A stretch of 64,000 nucleotides of DNA from Aptenodytes patagonicus (lineage: Eukaryota; Chordata; Aves; Sphenisciformes; Spheniscidae): the NCBI RefSeq assembly GCF_965638725.1, contig NC_134970.1, positions 6,306,001 through 6,370,000 on the forward strand, in the 5' to 3' direction. The notes beneath the pieces were generated by a model. It worked only from the letters and a program-made list of their open reading frames with translations, ran no database searches and was not told the DNA's origin. Every line of letters begins with the position of its first letter. Within the stretch, counting starts at the first letter, position 1. Below, piece after piece: positions 1 through 13,900 of this stretch. Position numbers and translations under genes: made by a program.

Positions 1-3000
1 GGGGAAAAAAACGTTTGCAAAGGATGAACGAGCAGTAAAAATCCGATCTAACTGGAAATTAATTTTTTTGAAAGCATCATGTTTTACTTGAAAACAAAGC
101 AAAAACCTGCCTGTTAAACAGAAAAAAAAATTGCTTTAAACGTTTCTTTTTATTTTGTCACAGTTCTGGCTTCACCTAAAAGATAACCAGGGTTGTGGAA
201 GCAGCTCTGTAAGTGTGGGTGTAGAATAACTTTGTTGGAACTACTTTTTAAAGCTGTAGAAATTCTTTTGTTGCTGTTTAAATACCTTTCCACCAGAAAA
301 AAAGAATTGCTTGGCTAGTTCAGGGAACTGTACGCTGTGCAATAGCTTAAAAAGTCACCAGTTACTGGTTAAAAATGCCTGTTTTGAACTATGCCACTTT
401 ATCCATGTAGTCTAGTCGCTTAACTGTGCTTGTAGCTTCGTTGTTAAGTAACTTCATTTCCTGGTTGTCTTTATTTTCAAAATGCTTTTCCTTATGTCTA
501 TGCTAAATATATCCTTCTCCACTCTGGTTTACTACTCTTTAGAAGGGAATTTCTTTTCCTTATTCCATCTTTTTTAATACAGTATATATAGGTGGGGCTT
601 TTTTCCGCCCCAATAAAATGGTAGCATTAAAAGTGAGTAAGTTGGATTCCTTGAAATTTCTAATAGTTGCTGGATTATTAGCCAGGAGTTTCCCTCAAAA
701 TATTTGAGGATATAAGAGTAGCTTTTTGATAGCCTTCTTAGAACTGCATCAGATTTTAAATAAAACTGAGATTTTTTTTTTTGGTGGCTTGTTTACATAC
801 CCTCTGTTAAACTTGCATTGATGTAAATTACGCTGTTCTTTTGGTTTTTTCATGTAATAGTTCAGCACAATCTCTGCTTTCATGAGGCTATTAGAAAGAG
901 TCCTTAATTACCAGCTCTACTTTAGAGCCAACAATATCAGCAATCATGGTGTATCCATATCCACTGGCTGCATCTGACAATTTAAGCCAAGTGCCAGTTA
1001 GGCGTGCTCTGAAGATAGTCAGATGACATAATTTTTAAATACTTTGTTGATAGTCTATGAAAGGCTGGAAATACTTAGTGTCAGGAAATGATAATGTAGC
1101 AAGCAATAATTTGAAGGAAGGAAGAGCTTAATCAAGATTTTAGACTGTTGTGATAACAGTGTTATGACTCTGCCCAAGAAGTCACTTAGGGGAAAAAAAA
1201 TAAAAAATCCCTTAGTACCAAAACATTCAGAGACTTCTGAAGTCACCCACTGGTATGATAGTTATGTGAGGAAGCAACTGAAATTCTGTAATGAGAGTGA
1301 ATTGTTTAAAATGGGGGAGGACAAATTGCTGTCTAATGGAGGGGGGAGTTCTGATTCTCCGCACAGGTGACCTGGAGCCGATGGAGGTGTCAGTCTGTAG
1401 ACCCCACCTATGGTCTCCACCCTTGGAAAGGATGCCTCTGCTGTTCAAGAAATTCGTTTTACAAATAAATGCAGTGGTTGGTAGGACTGGTGTGTGTAGT
1501 GGGTGAGCCAGGCAGAGCATTTTGTCACTTTTGCTCCAGTAACAGAATGCCAAGTGTTTGCCTGTGACAAGTCCCCTCATGCAATTTAATTTTAACCAGT
1601 TTTTAGGCATACTGAATTACAAAATGGACTTAATCGTCTTTTTAAATTCTTGCATACGTAGTTTCAGATGCCTTCTGGCATCTTTATGTTTAGGACATAG
1701 GTCTTAACTAACAAGTAAAGATGCTGCTGCTTCTAAGTCACTTGCTCAGAACATGCAAAGCATCACACTTACTTTACGCAGTTCGAGGTCAGGTGGTACA
1801 GACTTTTATTTCAGTATTGCACCATCTCTGAGGTGGTTAAGCTACAGGAAATACGTATTCACGCTATTCTTTTTCATCTGATAGCTGTTTCATGTGACAA
1901 ACATTTGTAGTGAGAAAGTATAATAATATAGCCATATCTTGGAAATACTACATGATCTGGCAAAATATGAAGTGAATAGATTGCAACACAGATAAACCTT
2001 GTACTTATATGTGCTGGGTAGTAAGGCTTTTTATTCATCAAGGAGGGGGGGAATCTTAAATTGTTAATGAAGTTTGCTTATGCCTTTAGCCTATGGAGAA
2101 ATTATTTAAAAGAACATGAAGGCTTTAAACAATGGAAGACAAAAATATTTTGGGAATTGAGTTAGAACAGGTTTACCCTGGCTTGAAGTGTAAATGTGCC
2201 GCATTCTAAAGAGCTTCAGCCCTGCATCCTTCTTCCTGCAGCTCTGCAATGTCACCCTTCAGTACTTGTGCTGCTGGAATGTGACTTTTGCTTGTAATCT
2301 TTTACCTCATGTTTTGGTGTTTTTTCAAAGACCAGAATTGGGCAGTTTTAATAGAGTTTAGCACAGCCATATAGAGGGATTACAAATGAAGGTGTTTAAG
2401 TTGAAGGAATCTGGAAAATACTCAGACTTTTATAGGAAATAAAATATTAAAACAATACTGTTCCTGATAATATTCTACTATGTCAGGAAACGTAAGTTTG
2501 AAAACTGGCAAGTAATCTGCATTCAAGTTTGGCACGACAAGGAAAGACAGATTAAGAGTAAAGCGTGTTGCAGTATGTACAGTAAAATCCATTGCAGTCT
2601 CACTGCAAGAATTGGAGAATGCCTTTTGAAGATCTATAGTCATTCTGCTGTCTTGTGAATTTAGGCAGACAGGGAGTGAGAGACGAAATGTGCATTTAAA
2701 ACCTCACAACTTTTATGTTTCCCTGACTTTATCTGAGTTAAAACACTTGGATATTCTTGTTTACAGCCTTTAGTTCACAAAGGTAGTGTTGACTACCCCA
2801 CAAAGGTGAAGTGTTGACATTGTTTGACCTAGTCCCTGTTTGCTGCTGTTTGTTATTCTTTTCTAATATTAGTTTGCTGCAGAATTGGTATTTTTCAGGG
2901 TCATTTTCAATGTTTTGCCCAGCCTTGTGATTAGATGTTCTGTCTTGTCATTTTTAGTTTGTTAAACTATTGAGGCTAGGTTCTTTGTTGCTTTGTCTTC

Positions 3001-6000
3001 AGTGTCTGATTTTTGTTCCTTGGTTCTTTGCCTGGATGTTCCTGGTGATCTTAAAAACTTGATTCAGGGCCTTCTGTTTACTTTCTAGAAGATGAAAAAG
3101 TCCCTGGTTTATTTGACGAAGTCGTCTTGGGAACTAGACTGCTTTGTGTCTGTTGAGGAACTGTTACAATAACATTACATCTATCTGTTGTAGTGTGGGC
3201 ATGTCTTGGGGGAAACAATTTGTTTCATTTTCTTCGTTTCATAGGTATTAGGGATCTGCCACATGTTGTGCACCATGTCTCTGCATCATCCTAGCAACAT
3301 AAACTGTTTGGGCAATGCTGATGTGACTCAGTTTGTCAGGAAACGCCAGGCAAAAAAACTGTCAGGTTAGGGGAAGTGTGGCTCAAGTGATTACTGAAAA
3401 TATCCCAGTTAAGAGGCTTTAAGAAACCCCCTTACTTGAGCTGCAGAATTCATGCTGCTAGCTCTTTTCATTTGTTTTTTTTTTCCTTAGGATGTCCACT
3501 GTAGCATTTAAATGAATAAATAAATACAAACGCAAGGAGAAAATAGAACCAGACTTTGAACTGGCTGATTCCCTTCTTGCTTTGAAACGTTTTTGCTTTC
3601 CTACAGGTCTGCTTATGGTCCCAGGCTACTGGTTGCGTGCAGTAATTACACGGGGGGGTCTGCAGCACCAAAGGCCTTTCCCCACTTTTGACTTCCCAAT
3701 GCTGTGGGTTTTTTCTCCTTATGGTACCTATCTTTTTGCATTGAAGCTAAAAACACTTTTCTGCTATTAGTCGATAAATGTTTCACTACTCCAGTTTGCA
3801 TTTTCTACAGTCCTTATCATAGGAGGAGGCATTCCAACATGCAATGGAACTTTGGAAAAAAATATAGTACTATTTTTGTAATATTTAAGCAGGAATGTTA
3901 TCACCCTGCTTTGCAAATAATTTCCCTAGCCACTAAAGCAAGCTATATATATTTTTTTCCTCAAAAGGTCAGTGCGGGTAGTACAGAAAGGCTTTGGTCG
4001 GTCTACATCCAAACTCAGCAAGCAGCTTTCCATGCAGCCCCACTTCTGTCTTGTCGTTTTATTAGGTACCTTCCCCGTTCTACCAGAGTTTAAAAACAAT
4101 ATGGTGACCGAGGCAATTTATGGATCTCTTTATTACTGGCACATTTTATCTGGGAACAGTTCATAAATACAAGTTAATGATTAAAGTGCAGGAATGAATG
4201 TCCTCTAGATTGCCAGACGTGTTAACACTTTCCAGGTAGTGCCGTGCATTACCTTTGCTCAGTATCTTTCTTGAGAAAACCGTTGTTGCTTTGTTTTATA
4301 ATTTCATTCTTTCACTTATTTTACTGTGTTACATTTTAAGGGCTGTTTAGGACTTTTATGAACACTGGTAGCAGTCCACTTGTGTTGCATTCGGAAGTCT
4401 TAACTTGTTCCCATTTATTCCTCCTCTTACTCCATTGTCGTCTAAGTCTAGCTGCATAGTCACTTTGACTCAGCACAGTTTTGTTCAGCTGCCAAAAGAG
4501 GCAGTGCAGACCTCCCACTGCCCTCTGTGCTTGCATCATTCATGAGGCAACACAAAATGGTTAAGGAAAGCTTATATGCTAGAAATTGGGACAGGAACCT
4601 TTCTTTTCCTTTTTTGTTTGGGTCATTTTAGCTAAGCCAGTTTCCTGATCCAGTTGATGGTGTGAGACTGTAGTGCTGGCACAAGGGAGAAAGTGGGACT
4701 GAGCGGTTGGTTTTTGGGGGAGAAAGTGGTCAGTCTTTAGAGAAGCCAGGATGACTGTTCCTTTTAGCAGCAGCGTGGATTTAGTCCAGTCTATGCTGTA
4801 GTTGCACAGTCATCTTAAATTCAAGTTAAGTGAATAGAGGAACAGCGTACCTCTTTTCCCTTTCACCCAGCTTCTGTTTCCAAATGTTGTTTCCTTTTGT
4901 GGTCTAGCTTCGAGCAGCTGCCTGTCTGGATTCCTGTATTCTTAGATTTCTAAGTAGTGGCCATTTGACGTTCTGGGGGGGAAAAAAAAAAATCACTGGA
5001 TAATTCCAGCATCAGGCAGGTACTCTACTGGTGTCAAGCATATCTCTTTCAGTCATCCACCTATGATTTTAATGAGCATAGGATGTTCCCAATCCTTTTT
5101 CATCCTTGGTATTAAGAGCTTATTACACTTTACTTTAGGTGATAGTTTAGGTGTTTAGTTTCTCCTCAATTGGTCTTACGTCTTTGTCTTCTGTCTTAAG
5201 GAGCCCTTTAGTGTTAAAAATCTTCTCTTTATGTAGAATTGAAGTTAAGACTAATTTGTTCCACAATATGAGATTCTTATAATAAGTCAGGGAGGAGTTT
5301 TTAACCAAATACACTTGCAGTTCATTGCTGAACCCTTTCCAGCTGCCTGACGCCATTTTTATTTGAGTTGGGGAGGGCAGAACTACGGGCAATGGAGCAA
5401 AAGTTGTACCATGGCTGTGTAAAGAAGATAATGCTGTCTCCCCAGCCTGAATCCAGGCACTGCTTCCATGGATTTGGTTGGGCTCCCAGTTTTGTGTAAG
5501 AGTTTGTCTTTCAGAATACCTTGTCTTTTATGATCTGAAATTTTTTTTTGAAGTATGACCTTACTTTATTTTGCATTAAGATTACTGCTGACAAAAGAAA
5601 CCTGTTTTACTGTCCAAGGAAAGCTATAAACTTGAGTTACCTACATTAGTTATTAGTCACTGTTTCTGTGAGCTTTCTCAGTTGCTTTATATTCTTTTAG
5701 GTCATTGACAGAAGTAGTGAAATAGGCTAAAATGCATTCCTGTTTAACCTGTGCAGGTTTACGGTGCTGCCTCAGCCCTTCCTCAGTTGGACACCCTGAA
5801 AACACATTTCCATGCTGACTCCAAAAGCTAGGAGGAAGCAATCTGCATTTAATGAGATGTTTTGTGTATCTCTCTCCTTGCATGGCTGAGCATTTTTACT
5901 TCTTCTTACAAGGTAGCTCAATGGCTCAATTTGTTTGTACAAGGATGGAAAATAAGGATTTTTAGAACATTCTGCCCTCTTTGTGGAAATTAATTTTTTC

Positions 6001-7817
6001 CCCAAGGCAGTTCTGATTGACTTACAGGATTGTTATTGAACAAATCGGAATATAGGAGGACCCCTGAGCTTATTTCCTGTGTATCTCATCTCCATGCTTG
6101 GTGTGAAGTCAAAAGAAAACTTACAGAGCGAAGACATCTAAAGGAAACTGTCTTTTATTGGAATCTTCTCTAGCTTTCCTCTGGCAGCTTTGGCTAAACT
6201 TTCCCATTATGTGCTGAGAGTCTGGCTAGTTCATGGGTATTGCTGCTCTCCATCTTCTTTATCCTTTATGCTTCCCTCTGCTGCTTCACGGCTTATTTAC
6301 TTTATAAGGGAGGGAGCAGTGGGAGTTTGCAGCAGCGATAGTCAGGGGTTGAGTGCCTCATATCCTGTTTGCTGGCTGTCGACAGTGCCGCCACGTGCCG
6401 ATTCTGCTGTTCGTTCCATAGGTGCATGTCCTGCTCTCAGGGAGTTGTTCAGAAAGTCTCTTGGCTGATGGAAAGGTGAAGTTGCGCAGTGGGAGATGGA
6501 TGCGGTGTTTTTATAGCCTGCTGAAAGCAGCAGCCAGCATTTAGAGAATCCATACTAAGATAAGAGGTTGCATTGAATACCACACACTGTTCCTCTTCTG
6601 CTTTCCTGTGCTTTGGGGGATGTTCTACGTGGAAATCAGACGCAGCCTCATAATTATCCCTTGTGCTTATTGATCTGCTGCTGAAACAAAATTATACTTT
6701 GGCCAGACTCAAATGAGAGGATCCACTCCAAAGCTGGAACAAAGGCTGTAGAGAAAACTTGGTGGCACACTGATCTGATATTAATTATATGGTCTTGTAG
6801 CTCATTTAATGCAGACAGGCAAAAAAAAACCCCAAACAACCCTGAACCATTATTCCCTGATGCCTGTGCAGTTGATAATATCAACCATATTTTTGTAACA
6901 GCAAGGCATGTATTCGCAAGAAGTGATTTTGAGTATTTTAGGTAGAATTGTATTATTGGAGGTAAGGAATATGCCATAAATATTTCAAACTGTCTCAAAG
7001 GATTATTTTTATACAGTACTCCAGTATGAGATAGTATTATACGGCTTCATATTATACACCAGCAAATCCAGCCTCTTTATATTTCCCTTGTATTTTTTCT
7101 TTACTTCTGTTTCTGGAGTTGGTTTGTATGGCCTTGTTTTTTCCCCCTTTTGCTAGCTCCAAGACTTTTGCATGCTCTTTAAAACAAAGTCTTAAACTCA
7201 GTCTTTTCTATAAGCCTTTCCTTCTTGCCCTTCTACAAAACATACTAGCTATGCTAGAACCAGAAGTGGTTTCTCTCCCTGCTGCATGCTAGAGACTGAA
7301 TTGCGTAATCTTTAGCAATGCAGCTGACTATATCGTTTACACTTGCATAAACTCTTCAGGGATTTGTGTTTCTTTTTAAAAGTTTGATGCTATTCAGAGA
7401 GAATATTTATATTAAAAAATAAGGTAGGGAATATAATAAGAATTAAAAATATCTTTCCCGAATTTTATCATCTGAAATAAATTCTTTTTTTTGGTGGGCA
7501 AGGTTAAAACTGAATATTTATTTGGCAACTGATACCGGTCAGTTAAAAGAAGAGTTCCAACTGTTCCTTTTGACAAAATAGATTTTTATTGCACTGTGAA
7601 ATAAAACAAAAAGTATATCACAGCATGGCTCTTACTTTTAACAATAAAACTAAAATATATTTGCTTTCTAAATTATTTCTAAATTTTGCCTCTTGTTTTC
7701 CTCAGTATTTGGAGTTTTTATACTGTGCATGATAGAGGAGAGCTGCTGAGCTTGCAAATAACTGACTTGAAATTGATTTGAATAATTCTGCTTTTTTGGC
7801 TTTTTGTACCTAATCAG
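1..7817 (+). other. CEPT1: CEPT1 intron (3' part), AT-rich, no exon seen
   Basis: This stretch precedes the first CEPT1 exon in the window. I looked for the preceding CEPT1 coding exon (the segment containing the CAHWQTYVSGTLRFG motif of the human protein) and did not find it, so the stretch is probably the 3' part of a long intron. It is AT-rich with many homopolymer runs. The open frames here are short and resemble no known protein. No RNA gene or mobile element was recognised. Confidence 0.75.
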
Positions 7818-7902
7818 AATTGATGTGACTGAAGTGCAAATCTTCATAATAATCATGCATTTACTGGCAGTGATTGGAGGACCACCTTTTTGGCAATCTC
7901 TG
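7818..7902 (+). CDS. CEPT1: CEPT1 coding exon (IDVTEVQ...FWQSL)
   Basis: The acceptor follows a pyrimidine-rich stretch ending taatcag and the donor is gtaatt. The first base completes a split Ile codon, then 28 codons follow. The segment holds a hydrophobic helix ([14 protein letters not shown]). Confidence 0.94.
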
Positions 7903-10900
7903 GTAATTTTGTTCATGTTCTTATTTTATCCTTTTTAATAATCTAGTAGACACCTGGAAGAACTACCTGCAAATGGTAGCACAGTTTAATTTGTGAGGGG
8001 AAGGTCTCACTTTTCCTCATAAATGGAAATGTATATTCTTGAGTATAGATCACATGGCAATAACTGTGCATTCTGGTTTCACCAGAGTTATTAAAACAAG
8101 GTATTATTTTGTATCTTGTGTTTGCAGGTAAAAGTTCTCAAACGTTGCGCAAACTTAAATGTACCTTCAGTGAAGTCCAGCTTCCTTTGAGAGAGCTGGC
8201 CAAAACTTGAATGAATTTCATGCAACAAGCTAGATCAGCCACGGAGGAGTACTAAATTGGATTGAGGATATGGGGAAAACTTTTGGAGAGCAGTTGGTAA
8301 CCATCAGTAGATAACTTGGCCTGAATGTGGCTGACAACTCTTATCTGTATGGGGGAAAAAAATTATTATGTGTTGGTTTATTTTTTCCTCATTTTTTTTT
8401 TTAGCAGTGAGCATCCTAATTAAGGAAGCTGACTATCATGGGCTGGCTGTGTATAGATTCTGCATATGTTATATAGGCTTGCCAGGCCATGTCAGCTGGC
8501 AGTTTATGGGCTGTCGTTGACTTTGTGTTTATTGAAGCTACGTTGGGCTGTTGAAATAGCATTGCCTGGAGAAAAGCATATATATGCATACATAAATATA
8601 ACAAATTTCTGGAAATAACATCTAAAGCATTGATTTCCTGGAAGGGTTTCCTTCCTGAACATTGATCTTTGTGTATTTGATAAACGCAGTTCTTAAGGTG
8701 GATAAAGAAATCTTGATTTGCAATAAAACCAAGAGATGGTCAAAAATTACTGAAACGTCACCCCAAATTGATGACTTTCTAATCTGCTTCATAACTAGAG
8801 AAATGAACCCTCTAACATTGTAGAGACTATCTAGAAAAAGGAGCTAACCTTGGCTATCCCCGTTCTGCTATGTGTGCTTTCAGGCTTAAACACCCCCCCC
8901 CACCCCAATTGATTATGTAAACTGCAAAGTAAATACCATCTAAAGAGAATGACTGTGAATAGAACTAATTCTAAAAAAAATGAGGCTACAAGTCAGCTTA
9001 TTGGTGCCAAACTTTTCCAGAGAGATTAGTGTGGCCAACATCCCCATGCAGCTGCTATTCTGCATTACAAACAGGGATTTTCCAATTCACGTTCTCAGTT
9101 TCCTTTTTCTCTTTTTTAAAAAAGGGGGGAAAAATGCTGCCACAGCAACCTCTGGCACAATTCAGTGCAAGGTGATGTTTGTGTGAGCTTAGAAATTGTT
9201 CTCTTGTGTTATTTAATAACTTAAATAGCCCTTTTAAATAACCTGTTAAATAAACCCTTTCAGCAAAATCTTGAAATCTATTAAATTCTGGGTTGCAGCA
9301 GCATTTGGCTAAGTCAGCTCCCAAAAGATTAAACTGTTTTGAAGTCCAGTGTTGGATTAATGGCGGCATTTCTCCAGAGAACAAATTTGATCAGGTTTCC
9401 CATGACAACTAGGAATTTTCCTTTTTCATTCAACTTGTGAGATTTTGTGTTTATCTAGAGATAAATGTTATTTACTATTTGCAGAGCAAAATATATCACA
9501 CAGCCTCTCCTTACCCCACTCCCCTTCCCAATCCTCTAATTATGTGACAGCAAAATCGGTGGTTTGGTATTTTTGGTTTGTTTCTCTCTTGGGGGGAAAA
9601 ATAATGGAATAAAATGTGATTGTACACTCAAACATTCCACTTTCTTATGCTAACACGCAAAAAGCAAAACAATCTGAATAGGCTAAATGCAGAATTGTGT
9701 GTTTTGTCAATTGTTGCTTTCATTAGCTTTCTCTTTCTGTGAAATGGTGTGTACCTGTACTGGCTTCCTTCGTTCTGTCAGTGTAGGTTCTCTTTAAAGA
9801 GTGTTAAAATGCTGTTCTGCAAGGCTCCAGAAGCCTTGCAGAAATCGGTAATTGCCTTGCTCGGTAATTTCTGGTGGATGGTGAGTACAACTGAGATCCT
9901 CACTTGGAAAATGTGAGTAAAGTGAGCAAGCTTAGGTGCAACTTGTTTGATGCATTGATTATATAGAGGGTTTTTTCTGTTTGAAGTGAGAGAAGTGCTG
10001 TAACTGCTTGAGTCCTATTCCATGACGTAATCTTTAAAAGCATAAACACTTCATGAATGTAAAGCAAGCTTGGTTTTGACCCGCTATGAGTTGTTATTCC
10101 TCTTGCAGATGTGACTGAAGCATACATGCATACAGCTCTGAACTACAGCTGGGATCCAGCCTTGTGAGAAGGACTCGCAGAGTACTATGAGTTGCCCAGC
10201 TGGTTGTGGTATTTGTGACTAGGAGCTAACCAAGAAGAGCTTCTGGAGGGAGTGCCTCTGTGTCCACTGACGGATGCGTAGTCTCTTACACACTCTTCAC
10301 TGCTGCTTCCCTGAGCCCTTAGCTGTGCTCTTTTCCTGACTCATTATATTTTTTTTTTTAAATCCCAATTCATGCTGCACAAAACTCTGATGGCATCTAG
10401 TTTGGAGGCCTGACATTAATTTTATGGCAAATGATTCTGGATTTGCTTTAATCCAGGCTCTGGCTCATTAACCCATTCTTTGCCTGCTGCCACTTGTTTT
10501 TATTAACATGCATGTGTCTTTCCCAGACAAAATTTGGAATGCTCCCTTTACCAGGTTGTATCTGTATCCAGAAGCTTTCTGTGCAGTGTAGCCTTTCTCT
10601 TGTAATCAACTTCAAAGGTTTTAACAGGGAACATAATTTACCTGCAAAAGATTTGGCTCGTGGTACTGCTCTGCATTATTGACATAGTCTCGTGAAGTTC
10701 TGCATGCGTCTGACTTCTGGTGAAACCCATGCGATTACCAGCAAGGTCAGAATAATTGCATGGACTGTAGTGATATATGGAATACCAGACAAGGAAGTCT
10801 TGTGGCTTGCCTCGTAGTGTGCCCTTACTTAAAAAGTCAGGGGCTGCAATGCCATTTTGTAGGAAGATTTCTGAGTACAACTCCCTCTCTCCCTTTACTC

Positions 10901-13900
10901 AGATATATTTTTTTTCTTTTTTTCCTCCGTGCTATTTGCTTGCCTTTGCTGCTTCCAACTTTCGGCCTTGCTGCTTCCATTTTGTATGCAAAGCAATACA
11001 GCAGGCGCTGCTTTTTTATACCTTTCCTTTGACTTTCCTCTGCCAAATTTCTGTATGTAGCTTTGTTTCCCATTAATTATTTCTGCCAGATAAGTGCAGG
11101 CTAATACTTATCACTGATGCAGGTATCGGTGGAAGCAAAAAGGAGAGTGTTGATAAAGCATAACTAGCCAAACTGCATGTTATAACAGTGTGGTCTCATC
11201 TTTCTGCCTTTCCTGAGCATCATTCTCGGATGTGCTGGTAGTAGTTTGGAGTTCATGGAGTGTTTTTCCTGGCAAACTCCCCTTGTCTTTAGGAAATGTC
11301 AAGCTTATTGTCTTTTGACTCCTGTATGAAGCTTGCCATTTTTATTTCTTCTTCCTGTATAAGGGCAAATTCACCCCACTCTTTAAATACCAAAGTATTG
11401 TTACTGAAGCAGAGGGCAGCACAGGTGCCTTCCTTTATAAGACTGAGGAGAGACCTTCAGAAGTCCTGTGCCTTGTAATGTTAATGAATGATTACAGTTT
11501 GCCACAGACTGGAGTGCTATGTATGCCTTTCATTTACTTGTCGTTATTCTTTCTTTACTATCTTTCAGAAAATGTTTTTTGGCTTAACAGTGCAGCCTGA
11601 GCAAGGGAGAAATATGTTTGAGCGTCATGAAACTATGCCAGCCGGCCAGAAGCCTGCAGGGCAGTGATTTAGAGAGGTGGTCTGGATGCTCATCTGTAGG
11701 CTGCCTGGGAGCAAGACATGAAGGGTTAAAGCTGGCTCTGCCTCTTAATTGTGCCCTGAAAAGATGGAGAGATTAAGTTATTGAATGTGATAGAAAACTA
11801 ATGATCTTTACCTGCTGAAAGCTACACTGAGAGCGTAATTGAAGAAAAATAGAAACAGCTTGACCTCATTTGAGCTTCTGTATGTAGTTGGACTCCTTGC
11901 TCTTGGGGAGCCAAGTGTGTTTACGCAGTTGAGTGCTATGACTGCAGTTCCTGAATTAAGAGCCTGTGAAGATTTTTTTGTAGTTGTACAGATAAAGCTG
12001 GGAAGCTTTGGGTAGTTCCCTCTAAACACTTGCTTCCATAACATACTTGCTGTGGTTTATTTTGAACTCTTTCTTCACGTCTAGTTTATCCTGTTCTGCT
12101 TGAAACACTACTGTTAAAAAATGAAGAAAACTGCTGCCTTTCTTTCAAAGCTGCCTGTGCTCATTTTTCACTTCTTTAGCAACCTCACTGCTTGCTATCC
12201 TAGGCTCACTGACTCTGAGATGACTTGTCTGATCTGTTTGCTTCCCTTGTCTTGCCCATAAGGTAGTATCCAGTTTCTTAAGGGGCTTTGTTTAATCATC
12301 TCCAATGGCTCTTGCTTTGCCCAGTTTGATCTTGGGCTGCAGCTGTGAGTTTTACAAGCAGCTTCAGAAAAGATGACTGATGCATTTCTCTTCCATGTGA
12401 TAGCTGGGTGATTTAGCTAGCAAGTTCTTGGTTTCTGTCTGCTTTTGATGGCTCTTTTCAGGTAACTGAAGATAAGTCCGGCTTTATGGGAAGCTTGATG
12501 GAAGGATTATTGGAAAAATACATATTTCTCTCTGCCTTGTAGAAATTTAAATCTCTGTATAGCAGAGAAAGAAAAGCAAGTGTGGTGTTGGGAAGTGGAG
12601 TGTTTGAGTGCACCAGAAGTATTAAGCCCAATTTTAGTTTGCTTGTGTGTATTTTAACTTCTTGTCTCTCTTCCATTAAGATTCCAATACTGAATATTCA
12701 GGTGAAAATATTCCCAGCTCTCTGTACTGTCGCAGGAACCATATTCTCCTGTACAAACTACTTTGGTGTGATCTTCACAGGTGGAGTTGGTAAAAATGGA
12801 TCCACTATAGCAGTAAGTACTTTGTTCTGCTAGTTACTCTTCAGTGCTCTGTGGCTTTTCAGCTGTGCCTTTAGTTTTTATTTAAGATAATACCTCCTAC
12901 ATGTGAAATATTTTCCTTTCAGTTCCTTGCTGGCTTGGGAAAAACAAGTTAATAATGTCTGCGTGAGAATAGTAGCTTTAGGAGTCGAGAGTTTTAAAAT
13001 TTGAGTGATTAAAAGTGCTCATGGTACTTTGATATTTGCTTTTTAATTAATCCTATAAAACAGGTTATACAAATACACACACCCCCAAAGAGTTCATAGA
13101 AAAGTCCAATGCAAAAATCCATTCAGAATGAAGTTTGTCAGGAAGATTGGTTATGGTTTTGATCCTTCTAAAAGATCTGTATTATTCATATTACCTGTGG
13201 AAAAAAGTACAGGTGGCGGTATCTGCACAAGTACCTTCTGTTTCAGTGAAGATGGTGACTGATTCTGGAGCCCCGGGAGTTTTCCAAAAAGCAATCCTGT
13301 ACCGGCCTAATAATTAGTTCCTACCTACAAGGCTGTTTTAGTTGCTTTCTAGCTGGCAAAGAAAAAGCAATAGAAGTATTGTCTCCTGTCACTTGCTAAC
13401 AGTGTCAGCCACTGCCTGTGTGACAAGTGTCAGAACTGCGTGCTTCTTGCTGCCTAAAACCTTATTTTCTCCCCCAGCACAAGAAAGGTTCAACCACATT
13501 CTCAGCTGATGCTCACTCAAGTTTCACCACACTTTGTTCCTGTGTTAGTACCAGTGTTCAGAAAGACATGTTTTTAATGTGATTTTAGTTAGAAGCCACC
13601 TGTTGCATACCATGTGAGTGTTTGGCTTATTGAGGTTTCTTTGTGACATGCACACTTTGTTAACCTAATGCTTTAACTTTAATCTCGCTGTAGGGAACGA
13701 GCGTCCTTTCACCTTTTCTTCATATTGGGTCAGTGATTGCATTAGCTGCAATGATCTACAAGAAATCTGCTGTGCAGCTCTTTGAAAGGCATCCCTGCTT
13801 ATATATACTTACTTTTGGTTTTGTATCTGCTAAGATAACAAATAAACTAGTGGTAAGTGTGCCAGAACCTTTGAGTTTCTCGTTATTACAGTAAAACGTT